A DNA stretch of 64,000 nucleotides from assembly GCA_019916065.1 (NCBI GenBank), contig CM034233.1:1736001-1800000 (forward strand), given 5' to 3'. Positions 22,701 to 33,818 of the stretch are shown one piece after another. How positions within the stretch are numbered: the first letter of the stretch is position 1; each line of letters starts with the position of its first letter. Source of the stretch: Vitellaria paradoxa. Its lineage: Eukaryota > Streptophyta > Magnoliopsida > Ericales > Sapotaceae. The notes under the pieces were generated by a model. The model did not search any database. It was not told the origin of the DNA and saw only the letters and a list, made by a program, of their open reading frames with translations. Made by a program: the position numbers and the translations under genes.

Positions 22701-23598
22701 TAAAATTTTAAGATGTCAGAGCAGGAAAACTTGTTCGATTTTATTTAAAATCTTAATAAGGGTAAAATAGGCAAAATCTCAATTTTGGAACGTAAAATCT
22801 CAATTTTATAGGTAATTTTACCAATTTTAAAAATTAAATATTTTTGTATAATTTTGTCAAGTAAAATAGATTTTTATGATTTTTTTAAATAATATACCAC
22901 AACTATTTCACTGTTTACTTTTTTTATTTAGTTTTTTTAATTCTATACTACTATTATTTACTATGCTACATTAGTTGAGAACCATGTGCATTTTTACACC
23001 AACTTGACTACCATAAATTAAATTTAGTAACTAAGATAGAAACCAAGAGACTTATGATAAAATATTAGAAATACATTTCAACTCAAACAAAAAAATAGGA
23101 TAAAACAAAATCAGTATTTTAATATCAACTATATAGATCACGCCAATCATTTTAATAGTCTCAATTGTGTAGTTAGGTAAAGGAATTATAGAACTAACTA
23201 TAGAATCTTTTGTAAATTTTGTTAAGGATTCGTTTTGTTAATATGAGTAAATTTTTGGGTATGGCATTTTTTTTAACACTTGTATTTTCTCTCTTTTCTT
23301 ATTAATAAAATTATTAACTTATTAAAACAAATAAAAACTCTAAATAAAAAATTATAGCATAATACACTGTATTTTCATTTTATAGGTACTTAGTAAAATC
23401 TTACAATTTTACAATTTAATTTTTGGACTCTACCGATTTTAAGTAAAATCTCGATTTCAACCACCTTTGCCCACTAAAGAAAAGGCAACAAAGTAAGACA
23501 AAATCAGATGAGAGAGTAGTAATAATATTACCACGAAACAAATAGTGAAAGATGCATGCAGACTTTCTTATTAATAAAGCATGGTAGAAGAGCTATAC
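19740..23598 (-). other. Long intron of the ARF17 relic, repeat-rich
   Basis: The intron is bounded by CAG/GTATAG (donor at 23598) and CCACAG/GTTACG (acceptor at 19714). It contains a diverged tandem duplication with a 439-bp period (about 21000-21870) and further AT-rich repeats; no other gene is seen. Confidence 0.7.
21000..21870. repeat. Diverged tandem duplication, period about 439 bp
   Basis: Two neighbouring AT-rich copies share ordered words: CCATACA.....TTAATAAATGTG (21171 and 21610), AAAAAACAACCAAAGT, AATAATC/AAGTAATC followed by AT.GCCATTGAA or ATGACTATTGAA, and CTTCCTT.TTATAT. Divergence is roughly 15-20 percent by eye, so the event is old. Confidence 0.7.
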
Positions 23599-24677
23599 CT
23601 GAAGCATCCCCCTTGGAGAGGCTCCCTATGGACCATTATTATCAGGATGTGGGACCAAAACGGATGAAACCGTCCCCTGAAACCAAGCCATTCTTGACGA
23701 GTTTTCAGTCCCAATTGCCATCTTAACCCTCATCCCTGAGGTCCAGAACATATTCAATGACTGCTCCACTCTCTCTGCCTTCACAACGAAGTCCGCCAAA
23801 CCCGCCCTTGGATAATAGACGACCTCAAATGCCATCCCCTGCACCGCCAACTGGGCAGCCTCCGCGACTGACTCCGCAGAAACCCTCCCCATCCCATTCC
23901 TGGAAAACCCCTCTTTCCCTTCCCCATCGCCGCCCCCGTCCTCCTCATTTTCCTTCATTCTTACCGGACAACTCCACCTCCCACTGCAATCGGCATTGGA
24001 CCGCACAGCTCTGCGTACCCCAACAAAAAGCTCGCCACTCCTCGAGTTCCTCACAAACACCACGGAATCGCCAGCAATCAACTTCTTGTGATTCACAAGC
24101 TTGCTCCAACCAGTGGTGTGTAAATGCCGGCGTGGCGCACCCCGGTATATGTGCCGTAACTCCCAGATCACGCCGTGCACATCCCTAATCGATAATATCT
24201 GCTTCGGCGGATCCGCGGCGAAGTTCAACGGTGGAAATACTGAGTCCGCGCAGAACCTCGGCGCTGAAAATCCTCCCCCGTTGTTCGCATCCGAATGCGT
24301 CAGTATCTTCGCGAAGGACACCACCGGCTCCCCACCATCTTCATCCATAGCACCACCACCACCACCAGCAGCAGCACAATCACACTTCCCTTGGAGCGCG
24401 TGGAGATCACGCGAACGGTCAATGGGGAGAGGCGGATCTTGGCGAATACCTTGTCGGTCTTGGGGTTTGCAAGAAACCAAACGGCGGCGACGCGGCAGAC
24501 AATCACTGGCTGGGACGCGACAAGTGAAGAGAAAAACGGAGAGGATGCAGACTGCTCGGCGTGGCCTTGTGGGAAGTAGTAAACCCAAGAATCAACGGCG
24601 GGGATTTGGACCGAGGTCCCAGCGCAGGCCTTCCAAACGGTGGAGTCCACTTGCCGGAGCTCAGCAGCGATCACCAT

Positions 24678-25030
24678 TGCTACGGTTCCGTAGACACTGG
24701 CAAATGAGAGAGTGAGAGGAACTTGAGAACTGAGGAGTGAGTGAGGGTTTTTAACGTATGTCCCTATCTATTTCTTTCTCTCTCTAAAATGAGTGTCCGG
24801 TTGAGGCCGGAGAGTTGATGGATGAGAATGAGGGAAGAGAGAGAGTTCCGTCACGGGGTCGGAGAACGGGCACCGAAGGAAAAGCGGAGCTTTGGGAATG
24901 AATGCACCCCCCAAATATTTCGAAAATTACATCTCTTACCCGAATGACCGTTAAACACGCATTGTGAAATAAAACGAGGCACACTGTCGCCAAAATGACT
25001 CGCGATCGTTGACAAATCACCGTCACATTA
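24678..25030 (-). promoter_or_regulatory. 5' leader and promoter region of the ARF17 relic
   Basis: The bases directly upstream of the start codon on the - strand are rich in CT repeats (TCTCTCACTCTC types), usual for plant 5' leaders, and the segment is clearly richer in G+C than the spacer beyond 25030. No convincing TATA box was found. Confidence 0.4.
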
Positions 25031-25740
25031 GGAGCTTGCCCACGATGTTGCGTTTGGTAGTTAACTTTTTTAAAAATTATTAATAATTTTTGATAATTAA
25101 AATTTTTTTATGCACTCTATAAAAAGTAATAATTTTTAACAAAGTTTATAAATTTTTAATTCTTAAGAAAAAAAAGTTAGAGACTTTTTCATACAATTTT
25201 ATGCAAAAAAAATTGTTAAAAATTATTAAAATTTAAAAGTTATTAAAAATTATTAATTTTTTAACAATAAAAAAGGTCATTCATGAAGTTGGTACAAATG
25301 TGCTCATATCCTGTACATAATTCACAAGTTATTTAAGTTTGACTCAATAAATTAATTATAAATTCATCCGTTAACTTAATAAATTGAATTTTTTTTCATT
25401 TTTCTAATTAGATCTAAATTTAAGCTCGCGTTAAAAAAAATTGAGTTCAATTATATAAAATTGTATATATATATATTTTTATAAAAAAATTTTAGACCAA
25501 AATGAATTCTTTGGTTTAATTTAAGCCCTCAAGCTACTCACTATGATTTATAACATGACTTAAATGACATTGATTTAGTTAGTCAAACTATGCACTAACT
25601 AAATGTAAACTTAAATAATTATTTACGAGTATAACTTAAATCATATAAAAACTTGAACTCGAGTTAAACTCAAATCTCACGGTATTTGTTTAAATCAAGT
25701 AGAGCAATTTAAAAGTCAACTAAATTTAGTTTCTCCCCTA

Positions 25741-25885
25741 ATTAGGGGGTGGTTAGAGTGATAAAAAGTGATATAATTTGTGAGTTCGTAATTCGTACAG
25801 TAAGATAAAAAGTGAATAAATTTTAAAGATTTTAAAAATTTTTAGAGTTTTTTAATGCTTTTCCATGCGCCAAATGCACCCTTAG
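25741..25885. repeat. Tourist-like MITE, same family as 6165-6316
   Basis: The block runs from TTAGGGGGTGGTTAGAGTGATAA to CCAAATGCACCCTTAG. Its interior (GTGAGTTCGTAATTCGTA, AAATAAATTTTAAAGATTTT) matches the reverse complement of 6165-6316. A 14-base palindrome (CCCCTAATTAGGGG) sits on its left end. Confidence 0.55.
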
Positions 25886-27779
25886 TATACATGTATGGGG
25901 CAAAAGCTAAAAGACACATTTACCCTCAAATTATTCTTTAAATTTCTCTCAATGACATGCGTGTATTTGTAAAAATTTCATATATATACATTTATAATAC
26001 AAGTAGAAGAGAAGGGTACCAAGGGAAACAAAAATGATAGAGGGGTTATCTTATGTGGATTATCCCGGCAAATAGTCGACGAGTCAATGATCAAATTATT
26101 GAAATTTGCAAGATGATAGATAAAAGAGAGAAAATAAAAGGGATAGTAACTTCGACGGACCTATATTTGGGGGGAAGAGGGTAAGTTACTTCTCCTAATT
26201 TTGAACTGAAATTATTAAAATATTTTTGGTATTTTAATTTTATTAAAAAATTAAATTAATTCAATTTTAGATATTTTGACTTCATTAAAAATTTAAGATT
26301 AACTCAATTTTTTTTTATGTATGACATAAAAATCGAACCTAAATATTTTTTTATAAAATAAAATGTATTCTCCTATTACACTATTGAATACTTTATGTAT
26401 AACATTAAAAAAAATAACATAATAAATTTTATAAATAATAAAACTTAACAATAATTATATTTTCTTAATAACGAGGGACATTCCTATTAAATTAATCTTA
26501 GATTTTACTAAAATAACTGGTTGAATTATTAAATTGTAAAAAGTATATTGACCTATTTAATATATAATAATAATTTTATCTATCCCTAAAAAATAACTTT
26601 AATTATTTCTACTCTACCTTAACCCTGATATAACTCGATGTTTCTTTTCTTAGATATGTTCGGTGCCCCCTTATTGAAAATCCTATGTTCGCCTCTGGAT
26701 AGTAATAAGTGAATAATAAGTATAGATTGAAACGAGCAGAATCGAATCAAATTTTAACTTATTCAAGCTCGGCTCGAGTTATTTATATCGAATTTGAGCT
26801 CGATTTAAACTTTTTATAAGCTCGAGTTTAGTTCAATAAGGAAGAATTTAGGTTCGAGATTGACTCATAAATAGTTCAATTAAACTAAAGCAATGTTATT
26901 TTAGTCTAAAAAAATAAATAAAATATTATAAAATATAATAATATTATTATTAAAAATTATATATGTATTATTTTATCGAGTCGATTGATGAGTCTTTGAA
27001 CTGAATTTTTGTATACTTGAGTTCGAACTCAAATCTAAACGAATTACAAATTAAACTTAATTCAATTTCATTCTAATCACGAACTAAGTTCAACTCGAAT
27101 TTTTTTCAAGCTGAATTCGAATAGTTAGCTTTGTTTCCATTCTAACAAGGAGGAAGGGAAAGAGAATATTGGACTGGACAAAGTTTTTGAATAAGTTATC
27201 GCGATTTAACACATTAATCTGGACAGGAACATATTAGTTTTAAATTTTAGGGCCCAGCATCTATGCGAATAGGTTACATCAATTAAGATGTAGTTTCCAA
27301 AGTCATTTTGGCTTATATTTATTTACTTTTTAAGAAAGAAACAAAATAATATACAATATAATTTAGAAAAAATCAAAGCAAATTTGTGAATGGAGTGTTA
27401 TGATCACACAGTCACAAAGTTCCTAGCACAACTCTATAATTTATCGCATGGCGGATCATAATTTAATTAGTTCACATTAATCAAATATGGTAACTTATAC
27501 AAGTATTTTACATCTATCACTCATTTTTATTAAGAAATTGAAAGAAATCTAAAAAAATGAAACAAAGATATGTAAAAATAGAAAACAACTTACAAAGAAT
27601 AATTAATTTAAATAATGTTAAGATCATAGCGACTCTGCCGATTCTCAGCATGCTCCTTTTCTTAAATATATAAAAAAGAAAAATTGGTTATGACTAAAGA
27701 TATTATATTTTATTTGATTATAATTAAGATTCCTTTTTCATGTTTTGAATATCAAAGTAGGGTCTTTAGCTACAGTTTA

Positions 27780-27924
27780 TGGGGTCGTTTGGACTTTTAA
27801 TATTTTTTAAAAAATTTTAAGAATTTTTAAATTTTTTTAATTAAATTTTACCACGTATCATTTTTATATCACATTAATATTAATTTTTTATTTTTTTTAT
27901 TTTTAACACTCCAAACACCCCCTG
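27780..27924. repeat. Short MITE with GGGGT..TTTGGA inverted ends
   Basis: It starts GGGGTCGTTTGGACTTTTAA and ends with ACACTCCAAACACCCCC, giving imperfect inverted termini around a 145-bp AT-rich core. No clear target duplication was identified. Confidence 0.5.
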
Positions 27925-28279
27925 TACCGATGCTTGGAAGAGGTAAAAATCAACAGTTCTACCATGGAAGTACAAAACTTATGGTTAGTCAACATTTTGA
28001 GCACAATTTCTTTACTCCAATGGTGCAATTAAGCGTCACATTTCATTTATTACCTTATCATTTACGGAGGCTCACTATTAAAGCCAATCCTTACTAGTAG
28101 TGGACAGCTAGCTCTTTTCCCATGCAGCACCTAATACTGACAACAAGGGCCAAGTGTAAAAAGGTTGATCGGAGATATTTAAGTAAATTTTCTTTTTTTT
28201 TTTTGGCCCCTTTTAAGTTATGTTTTGTCTGTCGAGATGACGTCAGAGACAAGCGAAGGGTTGCGCATAAAATTAAAAG

Positions 28280-28294
28280 GCTCATTTGATTTGT

Positions 28295-28325
<31 letters not shown>

Positions 28326-28603
28326 AAACTCATTTTCTATTTTATATATTTAAAAATAAGGAAAAAGTTTAAAATGTATTTGGTTATTGTGTTCTTAAAA
28401 TTTGTTTTAAAAAATAGAAAATGAGTTTACACATAAAATGAAAAATAGTAAAAAATCATTTTGAGTATTTTTAATTCAAAATAAAAAAAATTTCAAAATA
28501 ATGAAAATAGAGTATTTTCTATTTCTTTATTTGTAATTTTTAAAACAAAGAATGAAAACAGAAAACAAGAAATAAAAAAGTAAACCAAATACCACCTAAA
28601 CAA
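28280..28603. repeat. Palindromic AT-rich MITE-like block
   Basis: AAACTCATTTTCTATTTT at about 28326 is repeated inverted as AAAATAGAAAATGAGTTT at about 28412, and the outer ends GGCTCATTTGATTTG and AAACCAAATACCACC are loosely inverted. It is a non-autonomous element by structure only; the family is unknown. Confidence 0.45.
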
Positions 28604-28604
28604 A

Positions 28605-29745
28605 ACCAAAAACCAAATCGATTCGACTATTTCAATTTGCTTTGATTCGAGCTTGTATTAAAATTAGTTTGGTTTTAAATTAAAAAATAACAATTTGGTA
28701 TTTTTTTATTTAGTTCTCAGGTTAGTAAATAAAAAATTGAACCGAATCGAAATCAAATCCAAAATAACTTAATCTGAACCCATCTCAAAAAATATAATAT
28801 ATTATATATAATATCTTAATAATATACATATTATTATATAATATTATATATGAAACATTTTTTTAAACTGATATATAAAACGGTCATTATATTCATAATA
28901 TGTAAAACATATATGATTATATATTAATACAATACTATTGATATTTATTATATTTATATAATATATTGTTTATTTGAATGTTTAGAATTTCAAAATAAAT
29001 ATATTAGGTCAACCTGACCTAACTTGTTTTAAGCTAATCTGAAAATCGTACCGACCCAATTCGTATTTTCGATTTGGTTTAGTACAGTTCCAAATTGAAA
29101 TCAATATGATTTTTAAATCCAATTTTCAAGAATAAAAAAAATTGGTCTAGTTTCGAGTTAGGTATAAAACCGAATCAAATCGACCCATGCACATCATTGG
29201 CAAGGGTGTAAAAAAATTAAATAATTCAAAAAACCAACTAATTCAATCATTTTGGTTTGAATATATACAAAAATCGATTTGGTTTTGAGTTAAAAAAATT
29301 AACAATTTGATATTTTCAGCTCGATTCTCTAGCTAGTAGATAAAAGAGCCGAATTTAATCTGAAAATAATTGAATTCAAAATTAATTCAAAAAATATAAT
29401 ATATAATTATGTAATATAATATAATATAAAATTATATATAATATTATATATGACATTATAAAGGCAAAGTATGTGCTTGAGTGTCAAACTTATTTTAATC
29501 TTTAGTATTATTTATTTAGATATCTAGAAATTGAAAATAAGCAAATCAACCCGATTCTAAAATTGAGCGGACCCAACTCGATTTGGGCAACTCTAAAAAA
29601 TGAATCAACCCAATCCAATATTTTTGGTTTTGGTTCTAAATTGAAATTAGTTTGATCTTGTGTTCAAATTTCAACAATAAAAAAAAATTGATTCAATTAT
29701 GGATTAGTTATGAATCTGAACCAAATTAACTTATATACACCTCTA
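28605..29745. repeat. Two neighbouring diverged copies of one repeat
   Basis: Copies at about 28605-29190 and 29200-29745 share, in order, a TTTGGTTTxxA-TTAAAAAAxTAACAATTTG block, a TAGTAxATAAAA stretch followed by GAACCGAA or GAGCCGAA, CAAAAAATATAATATAT and a final AACCGAATCAAAT- or TGAACCAAATT-like block. The words rich in CCGAA and GGTTTGG are frequent in plant non-autonomous elements. Confidence 0.5.
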
Positions 29746-30328
29746 ACTAATAAGAATGAGTTTATCTACGCAACGTTGTTAATTTTTTTTTGTATATAAA
29801 TATTTATATTATACTTGGTTATTTGTGATAAGATATTGGGTAAGAGAAAATTATTAACTTTTTGTTGCCAAAGTATTGATTCAAAGTATACATTTTTACC
29901 CATGCAAAAAATAAAATAAAATAAAATACTTATTACGATTTGTTACTATAATATCAATATATATTATATTAATTATTATATAAATGCAGCATATTAAATT
30001 TTATTAATTTGTAATGATTTTTTGTTATATTAAAATGTAGGGTAACAGTTATAAGGGAAAAAATTACACATTACTTATCACTCCCTTACGCACTCTCTAC
30101 TCCTGTAAAATATTATAATAAATATCAAAAATAAAATCTTATTTTAAATTAATATTAATTATTTCTTAAATTAAAAATATTTTTAATAAATAATATATGT
30201 GAAAATATATTATTTTATACTATTTTATTGAGATTAATTACTATTAAAATAACAAATAATTATATATAAATAAATTTATTTCCCTCTTGGAAGAGAGTGT
30301 GGTACGCGTGGAAGTGCTGGAAAACAAA

Positions 30329-30692
30329 GGCCCTGTTTCGCGTAAAAAAAAAAAAAAGATAAATTGAGATAAAATGTGGTTTAGAATTGATTTTGATGTC
30401 ACTTTTTTTTGAAAAGTTACAAACTGTAAGAACGGTTTGCCAAATTTGTTCCCACGAATTTAAAAAAATTCACAAAAAATAGCGACAAATGGTACTCCTT
30501 TGAAAGTTCTCGACACGAAAAATATGATTGTATAAAAAATTTACACATTCCAATAACCTACTTCTAGATTTTTTATTTTTTTAACGAAATATTGAAGTTT
30601 TTTGAAATTAGTAATGGTGAGAAAATTAAAGATAAATGAGTTGTTAGAAATTTATAGAGATTTTCAGTATTTTTTTATGCCAAACGCAGCCT
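30329..30692. repeat. MITE with CGTTTGGC-type end, inverted
   Basis: Its right end GCCAAACGCAGCC is the reverse complement of GGCTGCGTTTGGC, and the adjacent reverse-complement interior (GAAAATCTCTATAAATTT) resembles the start of the repeats at 57968 and 58857 (AAAATCTCTATACATTTTTAC). It is probably a distant copy of that family. Confidence 0.45.
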
Positions 30693-31246
30693 AAAAGAAA
30701 GGAAAGTCAATGGAAATTATATGTTTGGAGTAAGATTTTTTCCCAAAAAAAGAAAAGAAAATAATTACGCCTTATAATTAATTAAATAAAATATTTTACA
30801 TTTATTGATAATAATTATTTATTATTTTTTTATTATTTTTAGTCCAATAAAAATAACAATTTAATTTTTTTAATTTATTATCTACTATACTTTTTAATTA
30901 ACAAATTTATAGTCTAAGCATAAAATTGAGGTAGATTTTTTAATCACTGATTATTGATTGAAGTCGGGAGTATTAATTGAGAGACGGTGTAAAATAAAAA
31001 TATATTATTCTATTGTTATGAATTTGAGGTAATTTCTCAAACCAGCGCACAAAGTCATTGATTTGCTTCAATCTCTGTCCACCGCCTCGTCATCTCCGTC
31101 TCCGACTTGAGCTCTGTTGATCTTCTTTCTTCCTTTTCACTCTGCTCAGAAATTCTCTCCCACCAATGCCGCTATTGTTCCGGCCATTCTGATCTCATCG
31201 CCGATCCGCCCGACGCCAAAATATCTGCTCAACTTTCCGGTGAAGA

Positions 31247-33777
31247 ATGGAGAACGCCGATGTGTTCGGGTCGTCCACGGCGCCTCTGACATGGCACGAC
31301 TTCTTGGAGCGGATGCGACAGCCCTCCGCCGCAGATTTCGTCAAAGCCATCAAAAGGTCCTACTTCCATTCCCACTCAATTCCATTTTTCCTTTCCTAAT
31401 CTGTAACTGCAGTTGTTTGGATTACAACAATTGTTGCTAATGATAAATTATCCGAGCGCAGAGATATACATATACGTGTGGAGTTGGATTTACATGGACA
31501 TGTGGATTGCTCCACAAGTCTCGTTTGCTTTCCAAATCAATACACTCTCTGCTTTTGCTTTCAAATAATAGTTGTTTTGGGTGAAACATTCAATGCTAAT
31601 TAGTGTTATAATAAAGCCTGTACATACAAAAATTATATGAATGTGTGCAATTGCAAATCAAGTTTTATTTTGGCCATCGTTATTCGCACTTTATCATTAG
31701 CTCCCCAACTCCACAATAGTGTTAATTTTTGAAGGAAATAAAAAATGTAACATGGAGTGGGGAAGGTACCAGAGGAGTGCAAATATCATAAGCCTTTACT
31801 AGTTTTCCTTTTATTTATGTTTTTAATATAAATTTTGGTTAATTGGTGATGGGTTCTACCTAAGCAACATGACCACCTAAGCTGGTTGACACCTAGTACG
31901 GAGTCAATGACTGAGTCTAAGTAAAGATCACTACTTGACTTGATCGTAGGCCTCAGTTTTTTTTTTTTTTCTTTTTTTTTTTTTCATTATACAAGAAAAA
32001 TAATTCACAGGTCTCCGAGGTCTGAGCAATCCAATCAAATACATGTCTGGGTACCTTTAATATATGTGAAGAAATTTTTTGTTTATGCCCACTCCTTCAA
32101 TAGCCTTCTGCTTTCATAAGCACATTTTTATGTTGCATGTACAAGCAAAGTACTGATTCTATACTATGAGATATGCCATGGTTTATTGTATTGTAGATCA
32201 TATCCATTTTTATGAGAGGGATGCAACACATGCACACGCTATTGCAACATACAATAAATCATTCACACATGTCTGAGTGGGACATTTTTCGTGTGACAGT
32301 TTCATCGTGTCATTTTCAATGAACCCTCCCAATCCGGAAAGAGATAGTGCTGCTGTCCAGGAGTTTCTTAGCAACATGGAGGCGGCTTTCAGGGCTCATT
32401 CGCTCTGGGCTAGTTGTTCAGAGGAGGAATTGGACAGTGCTGGTGAAGTAAGTTGGCCTTTTTCCATTTTCACCCCCTTTATTGGATGGTAGTAACACTA
32501 TAGATATTAGATAGTAGTCTTTTGTGGTACACAGTATCTTTTCGTTTGGTTTTTTTGTGTGTCTACGTGATAAACATGTAAAAGTGTCCGAAGAGTGTCC
32601 GGTTCTAATAAATAAAAGAACACATTTGGACAAGTGTCCAAAGAGTGTTAGTGACTAGCAGTTACACGGCACCTTTCCACAAATGTCCATGCTTCCTGGC
32701 AAGTAAGTCTACATTTTGCATGTGACTTCAATATAAAACCTTTAAAATAAGTGGTAGTCCCGCACCATTAACTACCGAGCAAAAGCTAAGTAAAACAAAC
32801 TTTAATGTGAGCTTGGTCTCATTCATCTACCTTTTATCCATTCCATGGTAAAAAAAAAAGATATATAGCAAGCAGGCTTAAGATCCTTCCGAGTGAGACA
32901 GAGGTATTGGAAATGATCTTTAAGCTTATGGAAGCATTTATTCTTTTTTTTTTTTGAATCATGGGTCAAATTTTTTCATAAATTAAACCAAATATTCTTT
33001 ATATGCATTTAAAGGATGGCCTTGGAGCAGCAGTAGGTTCATAGGTTTGAATTTTATAAACGATATTTCTGCAAACAGGGTTTAGTAGGGCTGGCCAAGG
33101 GCCAAGCTTTTTTCGAGCTGCTCAAGCTTAGCACCAAAAAAAAGCTTGGGTCTGGCCTTAATAAGCTTGAATTGAGCTCCATTAGAAGTGTTCGGCTCAA
33201 AAGCTTGTGAGGAGACTTGATAAATTAATATAAAATTTGTTTGTTATATTTTAGACCGAAACAAGTTGTTGTGATTTAGTTGAGTTACTCACGAGTTGAT
33301 CTCGAGTCTAAATTCTTCTTTGTCAACCTGAGCTGAAGCTTATCTTAAAGCCTGAGCCAAACTCAAGTAAAGCAAAGCTCGGCTGGATTTGAATCTACCC
33401 CTAGGGATAAGGTTGCGTACATCTACAAACCCCGTAATGGGAGAGCCGCATGCACTGAATTCCCCTTTCATTTCTTTTATTCTTTATCTGAATCTATTTC
33501 TTTTTACAATTTGAATTAGATATCAAAGGGGGAACCAAATTTCAAGCAGTGTACTTGTAAACTAGGCAAGTTTAACTATAACAACAGTTTACTACACTGA
33601 TATTGCCAATAAAGTGAGTTATTTAAAATCTGTGTTTGACTAAGTTGGAAGTTGTTAACTTGTTATTATTTCATTGCCAATATCTTCAAATTTAGTGTTA
33701 AAGTATAAAAGTATTCCAAACTTTGTCATAAGTCAAGTCTTTAATGTTGTTGTTGCTGTTGTGTTCCCCCCACCCCC

Positions 33778-33818
<41 letters not shown>

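Larger units (their letters stand above)
18941..24677 (-). pseudogene. ARF17: Auxin response factor 17-like pseudogene (miR160-targeted class)
   Basis: Exon 1 (24677-23599) starts [20 protein letters not shown] and carries the ARF N-terminal part, a B3 DNA-binding domain ([42 protein letters not shown]) and the start of the ARF domain ([21 protein letters not shown]). A 3.9-kb intron follows. Exon 2 (from 19713) has [20 protein letters not shown] and GARQDPF, and ends without a PB1 domain (CQRASAVEACSL). [11 protein letters not shown] and the missing PB1 fit ARF17 better than ARF10/16. The frame is broken near 24385 (base loss after TRSKG), at 23626-23628 (TAG where GPW is expected) and near 19393, 19290 and 19140, and a 45-bp insert sits in exon 2. 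An intact copy would repress auxin-responsive promoters; this one cannot make it. Assembly error could explain one lesion, hardly five. Confidence 0.85.
25031..31080. other. AT-rich spacer built from MITEs and diverged repeats
   Basis: No gene is supported over 6 kb. Recognisable blocks are listed separately (25741, 27780, 28280, 28605, 29200 and 30329). The remainder is AT-rich DNA with scattered words such as CTCGAGTT and AGCTCGGCTCGA (about 26760-27110), typical of old non-autonomous elements. Confidence 0.6.

Noticed and set aside
24101..24715. 204-codon + strand frame opposite ARF17 exon 1
   Set aside because: It is the antisense shadow of the GC-rich B3 exon; the - strand shows the real motifs.
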